Positions 1 through 21,916 of a stretch of 64,000 bases of DNA are shown in pieces; positions within the stretch are counted from its first letter, which is position 1; each line of letters starts with the position of its first letter. The stretch covers positions 1,574,501 to 1,638,500 of the forward strand of contig RCWM02000103.1 of the NCBI GenBank assembly GCA_003667255.2. The letters run 5' to 3'. The stretch comes from Euschistus heros. Its lineage: Eukaryota > Arthropoda > Insecta > Hemiptera > Pentatomidae. The translations under genes were made by a program, and so were the position numbers. The notes beneath the pieces are model-generated. The model saw only the letters and a program-made list of their open reading frames with translations. It made no database searches and was not told the DNA's origin.

Positions 1-574
1 GTGTTTTTGGTGAGTTGTAAGGTCAGTTCAACTTTATTTCTTCTAGATTCCATTGCTTTTTTCTCTAGGCTATTCCAGCTGATTCATTCTCCAAGATAAT
101 TGAACTCCTTGACTATTTGTATTTATTTTTCGCCCACTTTAAGATGTTTTGATGAGTTTCTTGTGTTTGTTATTATTTTGGTCTTTTCGAAGGGAATTTT
201 AACACCTATTTTTTCTGCTTGTTTATTTATTTATTTGTGTATTTTTTTAGATAAACTGGTGTAAATAAATAAACATTACAATCTGTCTGTGAAGGGGGGG
301 GGGGGGTCAAAAACTTCGTATTTGTAGGGTATTTTACTTTTCAAGGTGAAATACATATAAAAATTGTTTTGAGATTCTGTTTTTCCCCATTGAATAGGTA
401 ATTCTAGGTCAGTGTAAAACTATGGATTGTAAACTTGTAATTAACAATGATAGGTTAATGTCCTGCTTGATTTTAATCTGAAACAACACCCCCATTTTTA
501 CAATTTTCCTTTTGTTATATTCAATATTTTCGCAGTGGTTTTTAGAGTTCATTATTATTATTATTATTTTAAAT
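1..574. other. AT-rich non-coding stretch
   Basis: No gene is recognisable here. The stretch is T-rich, with a run of 14 G at about 293-306 that stands out from the surrounding low GC. No open frame has protein-like composition. Confidence 0.5.
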
Positions 575-1500
575 CTATATGAATTCAGAGGAAGAACAAA
601 TCAAAGATCTTGAGCCCACAAGTTTCCTCACGTCTTCGAAAATTAAAACTTCTCGGAAACAAAGAAAATCAAGATATGGCTTGAGCTTCTCACGTTTAAA
701 GGATGGATAGAAGAGGTAAAAGAAGATGTTTACTAAGTGAAATGTCTGGCCTGGAATAAAATATTGCCAGCAGGTAGAAGTGAACTTCGGAAACATTCTC
801 TAACTCCGACGTACAAAAATAACTTACGTTAAACAAAACTCTCAGTAAAAGCTTTTTTTCAATGTCGTACCCAAACATCACATGATGAGACACGCACTAT
901 TAGTGGTTGATGATAGTTCGTCATTTAATGCCATCTATGACCTAATTAATTTACCAAAAGCAGTGTTTTCTGTTTCTTGAGCTGCTGAGTTCACATGTAA
1001 ACGAACTTAATACAGCAAAATAATTTTCAAAATTTTAAGTCCAGTTATCGAAAGAAACCTTGAAAAGGACTTGACTAATCATTCATTTTTCACGTTGATA
1101 GACGAGTCAACAGGCCTTGGAAACGAAAAATACTTGTGTATTTAAGTGAGATATTTCGCCCTAGGAAAAATTATACCGTAAACAGGGTCTTCTTTGAACA
1201 GGTTTTTTACTGCAGCGCGATCGTTTTTGTGGATATTTTAAATTTTCTTGGATCAAATGATTGCTACACAACACAGCTTCGAATTACCGTCTGAGCTATA
1301 ACGCTATCTTCAATATGAAGGAGGAGGGAGTCATTTTTTTTTTTTGTTCAAAGTAGCCCTACTTAAGAGCTGTTTTTGCCTCAAAAACGCTTGTCTCGGA
1401 GTCTTCTTCAATTAATTATCAAATTTAAGTTTTGTAAAAATGCTTTGAGAGTTTTTTTTTTGTTTTGAGTCGAAATGTTTTAAAACCAATATCACATTTC
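575..1500 (+). pseudogene. hAT-like transposase remnant (BED-type N-terminus plus DUF4371-like segment)
   Basis: Plus-strand frames broken by stops read like a BED-finger/hAT-type transposase. Around 580-800 are fragments such as 'GWIEEVKED' followed by 'ELRKHSLTPTYKNNLR', which resemble the zinc-finger end of such proteins. Around 985-1170 a nearly open frame reads 'SPVIERNLEKDLTNHSFF' and then 'TLIDESTGLGNEKYLCI'. The second peptide matches the I-D-E-S-T-D-x-G/S block of hAT/DUF4371 proteins. Several stops and frameshifts show that it is dead. I could not place terminal inverted repeats, so the limits are approximate. Minus-strand open frames over 575-893 are shadows. Confidence 0.5.
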
Positions 1501-2144
1501 ACCAAAATGCTTCCATAAATCCGCCGATTTGGTTCTCTTATCACCAGATTTGTTGATAAAACAAATATTTTTAGTAATGTTGATAGCTTTTATTAAAATA
1601 AAGCTCTTAAATTAACTACATACAACTACCTATTAGCATAAACTTGATTTAAGTTTCAAGAAAAATTGGTCCTTACCAAACAAAACATACAAGGGAAACT
1701 TTGCTTGGAACAATAATGCGTATGTTTCTTACAATTTTCAATTGTCTTAATTTTTTTTGTTAATTTTATTTTATTGTTCTTGATTTGTTAATTTACTTTT
1801 TGATAAACCATAATCATTTTTGTTCATCATCAAATCAAAATCAATTTTAAGTTTATAATACAGGCATAAATCTAAAATAGTTTTAATAATAAATGTGAAC
1901 GGAACTAATTGGTCATATTCACCAAATAACAAAACAGACGATAACACAATGGTTAAAGTAACACCGTCTTCTAAAGAGTCTAAGAGCCGAGGCCAAATTT
2001 CGTGACTTATTTGAAGAAAACTTTTACGCATACAGCCATAAAATGTCCACCCCCAGCAATCAATTTGCACTTGTCTGCCAACTCAAAGGGGGGGGGGGCG
2101 TTTCAAAATGGCGATCACCGAAAGGGGGTAGCAAATATCAAAAA
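1501..2144. other. Intergenic, no gene seen
   Basis: AT-rich sequence between the hAT-like remnant and the tandem array. A minus-strand frame across 1771-2070 has no recognisable motif and overlaps the edge of the array; I treat it as chance. A run of 10 G near 2089-2098 precedes the array. Confidence 0.4.
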
Positions 2145-2720
2145 ATGGTATTATTTGAAGATGATTTATTTAAAGCAAACAAGAAACTGCATGCTCCCTA
2201 GACGACAAAAAACGTTGTCTGCCAAAATTTGGAGGGGGCGTCGCACCGGCAGACATAATTCAAAATCCACGTATTTTCAGTCCATTAGTGGACCATTTGA
2301 AGACGATTTATTTAAAGCACACAAGAAACTGCATACACCCTAAATGACAAAAACCGTTGTCTGCCAAAATTTGGAGGGGGCTTCGCACCGACAGACAAAA
2401 TTCAAAATCCGCGTTTTTTCAGTCCAAAAGTGAACCATTTGAAGAAGATTTATTTCAAGCACTCAAGAAACTGCATACTCCCTAGATGACAAAAAAAACG
2501 TTGTCTGCCAAAATTTGTAGGGGGCTTCGCACCGACAGACAAAATTCAAAATCCGCGTTTTTTCCGTCCAAAAGTGAACCATTTGAAGACGATTTATTTC
2601 AAGCACTCAAGAAACTGCATACTCCATAGATGACAAAAAACGTCTGCCAAAATTTGGAGGGGCTAAGCATCGGCAGACGAAATTCAAAATCCTCGAGAAG
2701 GCGTCACACCGGCTGACATT
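2145..2720. repeat. Tandem array, ~141-bp unit, about four copies
   Basis: The phrase AAACTGCATRCWCCCTARAYG recurs at about 2186, 2328, 2468 and 2611, giving periods of roughly 140-143 bp. Each copy continues with TTGTCTGCCAAAATTTG, then a G-rich stretch, a CACCGRCAGAC motif, and CCATTTGAAGA..GATTTATTT before the next unit. The last copy is diverged and fades by about 2720. The open frame over 2002-2343 is only the array read through, not a gene. Confidence 0.85.
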
Positions 2721-2759
2721 GTTCAAAACCCTCAATCTTTTCGTCTGACTAAATTTGCA

Positions 2760-3060
2760 ATCAGACCCCATATATAAAACTTTGACCAAGCTGTGTAAAA
2801 TACTAATGCCAGCACGCTGAAACCCTGTACTGTTGTGAAATCCAAGTTTTTTGATACATTTTCCATTATAAATCCAAAACTATTCGTCCAATCCAAAATT
2901 TATTTTTCTCAAGTGATAGCTATCTAAATTTACAATCAGACCATATATTAAATTGATATAAAGTTTTAGCCAGCACGCTAAAACCCTGTACTGTTGTAAA
3001 ATCCAAGTTTTTTGGTACATTTTAATCTAAAATAGTTGGGATTTTTGTAGGGAACTATTT
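2760..3060 (+). repeat. Dispersed repeat family A, copy 1
   Basis: This stretch contains CCCTGTACTGTTGTGAAATC followed by an AAGTTTTTTG..ACATTTT block, then a phrase on counterparts of 'aactatt..tccaat' and a 'gatagctatctaaatttac' block. The first half recurs at about 2986-3020, so two partial copies lie side by side. Related sequence occurs in the LRR-gene intron at 14220-14500 and at 50560-51600. No coding capacity is seen, and the family has no name I recognise. Confidence 0.6.
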
Positions 3061-3404
3061 TTTGGTGGTAGGGAGATGTATGAATATTTTACATGTAACG
3101 TAGGAATTTCTTAAATAAAAATCTGGCAACACTGAACACAAAATAAGACACCAAAAAATATCTAGACATCAGAAATAAATCAAATGAATCACCAAAGACT
3201 GAAATTAACCCTTTAAATAAAGAGAAAAAACTACAACAGAGCATGATAGAATAACCACAGAATTATTGAAACATGGTATTGATTGCTATCCAACTTTAAT
3301 ATTGAACATTTACCTGTTATATTTATCTGGTATGTTACGGTATCTGGCTAAGGGATAGCAAAAAGAGAACTTCGAAGATGGGACTTCTAAAAATTATACT
3401 GAAT

Positions 3405-3408
<4 letters not shown>

Positions 3409-3486
<78 letters not shown>
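3409..3486. repeat. (TA)n microsatellite
   Basis: About 39 uninterrupted TA dinucleotides. It is one of six long (TA)n tracts in the window. Confidence 0.97.
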
Positions 3487-3490
<4 letters not shown>

Positions 3491-4149
3491 TGTAATTATT
3501 AATTAACTGATGAAGCAACCATAAAAGCCGCGTGCGTCCCTGGATATAAAAGTCCTAATCGAACATAATATCAGGTCATGATGTTATCTATCGTTCATCG
3601 AGGTTCGAGACGTACTTGCTTTTACGGTTGAATTACGTAACGATCACATGTACATCATACAGTTACTTCAAAGCATATAAGTTCATATTTCATATTAAAA
3701 ATATTTAACTGATCCGTAATCGGTTGTATAAAAAATAAAAAAAGTAGAAAAAATGTGGCTCCCTTATGGTATGTGGTCTGTGTGCGCCGCACACTCTCGC
3801 TACGCCAGTGCTTCCTAAAATCTTACTTAACCATAAATCTCGATTCATGGCACGACAAAGTGCTTTTTAGAAAATGACTAATCATATAGAATTTTAATTA
3901 AATTTTTTATTGAGCATTAATAATTCAAAGCTTGACATTATGTGAGCATTCGATAATGTCTGGTAGCTAATGGTCCTTCACAATCTTTACAGAAAATCAT
4001 CGTGGATAAAATTATTTGTGACATAGTACGGAAAATCGAGGATTTTTCGAAGGCGTTTTGATAGGAATGAATTATACGAGAATAATTGTGGTTAAATGGA
4101 GCCCTAAAGCTCAATTCCGTTAGTTAAAATAGGTCTGATTATAGTCGTG
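3487..4149. other. Intergenic, no gene seen
   Basis: A moderately GC-richer patch near 3765-3810 (containing GTGCGCCGCACAC) interrupts AT-rich sequence. I see no open frame or repeat partner for it. Confidence 0.35.
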
Positions 4150-4560
4150 TATATGATTCTTTTGTAATTTAAGGACTGTTACAGCACTTTTCAAGTAAAT
4201 GCGGAAGTATTCTATCACGTACAGTTTCTTGTCGTTTTGATCTCAGATGTGGATTCTAATTAAGACAGGTGGAGTTCTATGAAGCGGATGTGTTCCACGG
4301 TATGTTGTGGGATACAATCAAAGGATACTGAAGGACAGGTAGGTTTACGAAAATGGGTATAAAGGTGATTTGATGGGATTAATTCGACTTTATTTTAATC
4401 ATCCAGTTTCGATACCATTCTGTAAGATTTATTATATCAAACTATAGTGATTGAGAAGCTACGAATGGGTCATTATTTACTGATTTTACACTTCTGTCAT
4501 TACCTTGAGGAACAACGGCAGACTGGATGAACTGGTTATATAAAGATTGTATCACTGAGA
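4150..4560 (-). pseudogene. Jockey-like non-LTR reverse transcriptase fragment
   Basis: On the minus strand, 4382-4438 translates to 'DIINLTEWYRNWMIKIKSN'. This is the block after the catalytic YADD box in jockey-type LINEs: two helices with L-x-x-W-x-x-x-W, then K-I-N-x-x-K-S. It continues in the same strand as 'SHQITFIPIFVNLPVLQYP' and 'IVSHNIPWNT', the expected 'ITF..R......IP' region. Stops are present and both ends are lost, so it is a dead fragment. Other copies of related LINEs lie at 13200-15300 and 48204-49018. Confidence 0.5.
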
Positions 4561-7500
4561 TAGGGACAGATTATATGGAAGTATGCAGGAGGTAGGTATT
4601 CAAGGAGTTTATAAAACAGTCACTGATGGCAAAATCGGACAAACGCCTTATCTAAGTCGATAAATACTACCTTTTGCTATTCTGTTAATTTGTACTCCAT
4701 TGGGCTAGAGAGAAATCGTTCGAACAAATTGATGGGTGTTCTGGAGGCGTTTTGGACTTCACATCATCTTGACGATTGATGATTTTTAATGATCGAGAAA
4801 ATACGTGAGCCGAGTAAAATGCTATACATTAATGTAAGAAATAGAATTACTTTCTGAGGAGTTTTAGGATACAGGATGTAATTTGGTTTTGTCCGGTGGC
4901 TTACTTAGAATTTAACCTATGGACCTTTGGTGTTGAATATTTAGTTCTATTTCTATGTAATCAAGGTGAGTTGAGGTAGGGACAGCTCATCCTTGCTGCA
5001 GTTGGGTCTGTATCCAGGAATGGAGCCTGGTTGCGCTTCTTTCGAAAGCCACAATCGAAGAACTCATGGAGTGCCTGCCGCAATTTCAATGAGACACCAG
5101 TTTGTGAACATTTCCAGACATTCATGTCGTCCATGTAACGTAAAAAGCAAAACAATTTTTCACAGATCAAGTGACATTTCCTACCAGAAACTGTTCGTTC
5201 AGTACCACATCACACCAGTCGTGCTGTCCAAGCAATAATAGCCTTTTAATTTACGAAGGGAGATCTGAGTTGTCCTTCTAGACTTTTTTATTCGAAGTTC
5301 CATTTTTATTTCTTCATTTTAGTCATAATTTCTTGATTTTGGATTTATATTCTTATAAATGGTTTCTTTTAGTTCATGTGGATTTCAAATTGATTTTAAG
5401 TTGATACCAATGTGATGCTATAAGACAGGAGTTTTACTTTTCTAAAATCTCAGAAATCAGCTGATGTTTATTTTCGATATAATTTACAATTTTAGGACGC
5501 GTTTAATGAGTTGTAATTTTTTATCCTACCTAATTTACCTATACCGTAACCAGGCAAGGGGAAGCACAGTTCCATTTTATGATGAATGACGATAAAAATA
5601 GTTAAAACCAATTGTGGCTGGATTAGATAATTGTTTCATGATCTGTAAAGGCTAGTTTTTTCAAAGGCTTTGATTTTTTAAATGATTTCTGAAAAAATCC
5701 TAATACTTTCCTTTTTGCCTGGGAATAGGTGAAGTACCGAAACTATTGCAGACTGGAACCACCATGGCGAATTTCAGCCACCTCAAAAGTTCTCTAAATA
5801 CTAAATATCTAAAATATTATTTTTAATGTTTTTATTCCTCAGAAGAAGATGCATACCAATGTGACGGACGGATAAACTAAATATTTATCCATTTTTTCAG
5901 AATATAATTCTTAAAAGAAGAAATTTAGTCATAAGATTGAACTTCAACATCGAAGATCGAAGAACATCTTGATATTGAACTTTTTGTCTAGTACTTTTGT
6001 TTTTTGTCCCCCCCCCTTTTATATCGATATTATTTTACTATTTTTGAATATGTATTACTTTTGTAACAAGCTAAGTACATAATATAATAGTGTCTGGGGT
6101 GTACTCACTCATTTAAACTTACAATTCTTCAATAGGGTTACAACTGAAGAGGAAAAAAAAACAAAAAAATATGAAGAGTGTTGATGAAAAATAGGGTGAA
6201 TTAGTAAAAAATTCATATTGATATCTATTTCTAACATATTTTTTAGTATGAGGTACACTGTACAATATATACAAATAATATTTTTTACATAAAGTTTACA
6301 AAATTAATTTTACAAAATATACACAATTTACAGGAGTGTAAACGACACCAAATAATGTTCGTAAATCAGTTACTATTTACATACATTAGTGTTAACATAT
6401 TTAATGTAAACAGGAATACATTTAAAAGAATTTTAGTTTAATTAGTGTTTTCATGTGATGTGAACAGCGACTAATTATTATTTCATTTATATTAAGAAAT
6501 CAACCGCCCCACTGGCTCAATTTAGTTTTATTCTGGAAAAGATCCATTTGAAGATATAAATTGTGACCAATTTCTACATTAACCTAATACTTTTGATGTT
6601 GAGAAGCTAAGCATATCTTTTCGATCAGACTAGAAGATTAAGTCAAGATAGATCTTAAAGAAAAATGGTTTTATAACCTTTCAATATTCTTAGGTTATAT
6701 TGGGATTTAAACATTTAAGTTTTCATCGGATTTCTATTTTTAAAACTAACAATAAAAAAAAAAATTAAATCAGTACAGCCGCTGTATGAAGTTAAGAAAC
6801 TGTTCCTTGCATATTTCACCAGTCCTCGTCTTGTATTTTGGTTTGATATGCAGTTCCTGAAGCCTAAGATGTTCCAAAAATAGATTACGACGCCATCAGC
6901 CTATTTCAACTGTGGTCTTCCACATCGCATGGTTCTTATAAAATATTACGTTAAGAACTACTTGGGAATCTGTACGCCTTCAATACTAGCAACGTGACGA
7001 ACCGATCATTATTGTTCTACATATAAGACCTATAGAAGATCTGATTATGGAATAATATCACATAAATTTTATTAAAGTGTTTACGCAAACAATAATCATT
7101 CTCGACTGCTCCAGATATCCGGCGGTGAATCTTTCGAATGCTTCTAGTTCTTTTCGGTTCATACAAGACATTGTCTAGGCTTTTATTCCTCCATAAAAAT
7201 TTCTACATTAATGTAGAATGTTACCTCTAAAGATAGGCGTTGATCTTAGTATTATGATGCATCTCAGGTGCTACCTCGGGACAAAGTAGCACATGTTGGC
7301 AGCAGCTATTCGATTTGTTAAGCTTTATTTTTCATACATACTAAGCGAAGGGCATTGCCTGACCAGGGGTTAGATTTTATTGAAGTTTCAGTTAGATATT
7401 TACAAAATCAATGGGGCCCATTGAGCTTATTTCACCGGAAGCTTGTATTTATTCATTAGCCATATTTTTCTTTTCCTCGTCCAAGCTTTCTTGTTAGATT

Positions 7501-7998
7501 AGCAAGTGCATGAGTAATTCATTTAATAATCGCTTGGAGCGAGCGGTCAATATGATCTGGTTATGGTAGAAGGCTTCACTGCCTGGAATAGTTCAGCATT
7601 AATAATGCTGCCATAGATTACCTTGAAGAGTAAAAATAGAACGAGTCTATATAATGTTATACTAGATTTCTTTGTACGGTATCATATACCTTTGTAATAT
7701 GATTTTGGACAAAACAAAACGAATTAAATGGAAGGCAAAACCAAAATCAGCCTCAGCGTCTAACCTCAGACAACGGAAATATAATTTCCATCATGTTGAA
7801 AGCGAATTAAATGATTTAAGTATTCTTAGCTAAAAAACTCCCAATATGAAATTACTTTTTCATCCCCTAGAATCACGTAAATCGTCGAAACATTGTACGT
7901 GTTTGAACAGGACCTGTATACAGCATTTACTAGTATTTAGTGGAAACATAATTGGGTAGTGTAACAAACTGATGGTAAACGTACTACTGTTTTAAATT
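4561..7998. other. Intergenic downstream of the LRR gene, no gene seen
   Basis: About 3.4 kb of mostly AT-rich sequence. A GC-richer island at 4960-5240 carries two overlapping short frames (one reads 'RYMDDMNVW' on the minus strand), but neither continues into a recognisable reverse transcriptase. A further patch at 6780-7640 has near-random composition and no clear motif. The 3' untranslated region and poly(A) site of the minus-strand LRR gene should lie near the upper end; I could not pick a convincing poly(A) signal close to the stop codon. Confidence 0.4.
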
Positions 7999-18812
<10,814 letters not shown>

Positions 18813-19679
18813 CTGCAAAAAGAGAAAATTTAATGTCACCTTGATCTAATTATGGATGTTTTCAAAGATAATACTACGGTTCACACTACGAAAGAAGAAT
18901 CAAACAGTAAAATTAAAAATAAATGTAGACTGAAAAAAATAGGTACAACAATTATTAATAACCACCTGAAAAGAGTAGCTCAATAGGTACTGGACTCCAA
19001 ATTTCTGAGCCTATTCCTAAAGGCAGCAAATACAAATTATTTTGTTTTCATTGGTTTGCACTAGCTTGATGAGAGTTTTATACAGTTGAATATTGCGGTT
19101 GCGCAATTCAACGTCCTACTTTTCATTTGATGCGCCAATATTATTGGCATGACGATTCTTCTTTTGATTTTGGCTCCAACGACACTATTTTTCCTCATTA
19201 GGGAGCCTGGTTAATAAATGCTTTGACGGTTGAAATTTACATCCATCCAGTGCTATTTCGGTAGTTGGGCTTTATCGTGGGTTCGTAGCCATGTACTTTA
19301 GTTTAGATTGGTTAACCTCAAGTCCCATTCACACAGGTACGGCTCACAACCTTGAAAATGGTCCGGCAACTGTATCGAGGCTCGTTCCAATGATAACACC
19401 TACGTATCATTGGGTATTTAGGACGTTCAGCTGATTATTTTTCCCTTCATTTGGATTCTTTATTGTTTTACACCCCCTCAAAGGCTAAGTAAAAAATTAA
19501 ACATGCCAGGCTATTTCTCTGTCATAGATCGTAATTAGTTTGAAAAGGGTTTGAAAGATCTCCCTTAATACATATGGAGCACTGCACTGGGTTCTATGGC
19601 ATCTGTTCTATCAGCTTAACAGCTTAATGTGTGTTTCAATGAAAATAAAATAAAATAATAAAATAATAATAGTAATAAC
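18813..19679. promoter_or_regulatory. Upstream region of the LRR gene (probable 5' untranslated exon and promoter, not located)
   Basis: The coding start follows directly on a splice acceptor, so the first exon and promoter must lie upstream. From 19080 to 19430 the base composition is more balanced than its surroundings and could hold them. I could not identify a specific TATA box, initiator or donor site, so this is placement by inference only. Confidence 0.25.
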
Positions 19680-20117
19680 CCATGAGGGATAAGCGGATAG
19701 ATGAACGCTTATCAGATATGATGTGTGTCGGGGAAATAAAATACCCGGGGCGGACCAAAACTGACGAAAGCCAGGTTGCAACGGTTTCCACGTTCGCTGC
19801 TACCACGAGTACCGTACAATAGGGACCAAGCTTAAGGTTACCAACAAGATGAAAGAGGTTCTTAAGGAACATCTTTATCTGATAAATGGCGTTCAAGATG
19901 TACCTCATTGGCTATCTTTAGCTGCCAAGACAGTTATAATAGAGCTTGGCATTAAAATAAACGATGCTAGCAACAGTAAAACATTAAGAAGAGACAGAAG
20001 AGCACCCCTCTGACTCGAAATAAAAGTGAACACGATAAGAGCAAATATTGGCGTGATTTCAAATTATATAGGTAACCCTCAAGCAGCAAAAGCAAAAAGA
20101 AAAAGAAAAATTGATGA
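19680..20117 (+). pseudogene. R2/R4-type LINE, N-terminal piece
   Basis: The plus-strand frame reads 'DVPHWLSLAAKTVIIELG' and, after about 20 codons, 'LEIKVNTIRANIGVI' then 'NPQAAKAKRKRKIDE'. This is the charged region before the reverse transcriptase in a family of RLE-type LINEs. It is cut near 20117 by an antisense LINE and continues at about 20755 in the same sense. One stop (in 'APL*LEI') shows decay. The 5' boundary is approximate. Confidence 0.55.
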
Positions 20118-20754
20118 AATCATCATAATCTGTCCCTCTCTACCGCTGTGTGGTGTAAGGGATTCCCTCTATAGACCTTGACCCAAGTGTCCCTTTCTTG
20201 AACCAATTCTCTCCTCCTGCTCCAGTCCAGCCCTTGCTTCCTGAACGCCTCCCGCACGCTTTCCTCCCAGGTGATCCGTGGTCTTCCTCTTGGTCTTCTT
20301 CCTTCTACTCTCGTGTCATACGTTATCATGGCCGTTCTCTCCGTGCTCATCCTCAGGAGGTGCCCAAACCATCTTACAATTAGTTTATTTTCTTCAAAAG
20401 TGGTTTCTACCGCCTGTACCTCGAGGTTCGATCTTATTATAGAGTTACGGATCCTATCTCTCCTGGTCCTTCCTTCAACCTTTCTTAGGTATCTCATTTC
20501 CGTTGTCTGGATCTGCCCTTTGTGTTTAGAGGTAAGGGTCCATGATTCGGAGGAGTAAGATAGGATGGGCAGGAACGTAGACTTGTAGACAGATATCTTT
20601 GTCTTCTTCGTCACCTCTCTTCTGTTGAGAAAACATTTCCGGACTGCTCCCAGCCTTTGCGATACCTCTCCATCGATATAACCACTTTCGTCGATCCAGG
20701 CACCTAGATATTTGAAGTCCTGCACCTGATAAAGTGAGGCACTGCGTTGGCAAC
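20118..20754 (-). mobile_element. 5'-truncated RTE-like LINE inserted antisense in the R2/R4-type LINE
   Basis: The minus-strand frame 20725-20123 is open for 200 codons. It holds the C-terminal signature of RTE-like LINEs: 'DFKYLGAWIDESGYIDGEV', 'LPILSYSSESWTL', 'EMRYLRKVEG', 'RDRIRNSIIRSNL', 'RWFGHLLRM', 'RRPRGRPRITWEESV' and 'RELVQERDTW'. It ends with a short ATGATG-type tail near 20115-20130. The frame is intact, so it is younger than its host element. The catalytic part of the reverse transcriptase is missing (5' truncation), so it cannot move by itself. Confidence 0.82.
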
Positions 20755-21431
20755 AAAATCAACAATTCAGGCAGAGGTTCTATAGATATCTTGGCAAAAA
20801 AATAAAAATATCAACTGTATACCTTGAAGGCAATTAGAATTACTGGAAGAATATATGGGAACAGGCAACGAGGCACAATGTAAACTCCCCTTTGGTCGAG
20901 CAAGAAATACAAACGTTCCAAAATGCTTTTGAAATGCCAGATGCAAAAATAACTATATACAATGTCAGGGAAGCAGTCAGGAACATGAAAAATTGGAGGG
21001 CACCTGGTCCTGATGGAATTCAATCCTGCTGGGTCAAAAGATTCCATTCCTTACATGAAGTATTAACTAAGGGTTACCAAGATATACTTGATATCAGGCA
21101 GGATCCACCTGTTGGATTCTCTGAAGGCATTACTTATAGGCTTCCAAAAAAGGATGAAGAAAACCTACACCCAAAAGATTATCGGCGAATAAAATGTTTA
21201 AATTGCCTCTACAAAATGTTCACTACTATCGTTGCAACCAAGATATACGATCACTTGGAATCCTTCAGAACAACTTGGGTGCAGAAAGAGAACTTTTATT
21301 AATAGATTCATTCATCGCTCCGCAAGTATTGAAAAGCCAGCGAATTTCTATGGAATTCTAGAAACGCTATAGCGTGGATTGATTAAAAGAAGGCGTTCGA
21401 TTCTGTACCGCACAGCTGGCTGCTCCAAATA
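20755..21431 (+). pseudogene. R2/R4-type LINE, reverse transcriptase first part
   Basis: It continues the LINE cut at 20117: 'RFYRYLGKK', 'NYWKNIWEQATRHNV', then an open stretch at 20892-21302 with 'NMKNWRAPGPDGIQSCWVKR' (motif 0/1) and 'YRLPKKDEENLHPKDYRRI' (motif 2). A stop at 21301 and a frame change follow, then 'AWID', one stop, and 'KKAFDSVPHSWLLQI', which is motif A with the catalytic Asp in F-D-S-V-P-H. The frame is then cut at 21431 by a Tc1-like MITE. Confidence 0.8.
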
Positions 21432-21916
21432 AACTCCCCGTCAATAGTATTGCAACACCCTCAATTCTCGAGATTTTCCTGTTTTTTACCTTAATCCATA
21501 CTTGGTTTATATTCATATTAATATTATTTATTAAACGTGAGACATTAAGGATTAGACACATTAATGTTTTTCCCAATCAATAACAAACGATGGAATTTTA
21601 GATTATTTTATTTAAATTTTCTTCAGTTCATGTTTATCTTTCGGTTCGTTATTTACAAGACTATCGGAATCAGTCATTTAAGCCAAAGGGGCCGATATGT
21701 CTTATTAAATATAAATTTAAAAGTTAAAATTTTAACAAGTTTTCTAACTTTTTTGTTTATTGGAAGAAATTTTGTAATTTATTTTAATAAAAATTGTTTA
21801 TGTCTAGTTTAGGAATATTTATTGTATACTTCACAACCTTTCTTTCTTATTAAAAAACAGAGGTTTTTGTAAAATTCAAATATTTCAAAGTGCTGCGATA
21901 CTTATGAAAGGCAGTT
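21432..21916. mobile_element. Tc1/mariner-type MITE, 485 bp, TA target duplication
   Basis: The left end AACTCCCCGTCAATAGTATT is matched by the reverse complement of the right end (AACTGCCTTTCATAAGTATC), and the similarity continues through GCARCAC. TA lies on both sides (21430-21431 and 21917-21918). Removing the element and one TA rejoins the host LINE frame as LLQI-LEIYKIHPK. The AT-rich interior shows no convincing transposase. Confidence 0.85.

Noticed and set aside
2145..2720. CRISPR-like array
   Set aside because: The repeated unit is ~141 bp with no distinct spacers; it is an ordinary tandem repeat.
4961..5238. Minus frame with 'RYMDDMNVW' as a possible Penelope-type reverse transcriptase
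   Set aside because: No other reverse transcriptase motif occurs at the right distance, and the opposite strand is open over the same bases; chance is likelier.
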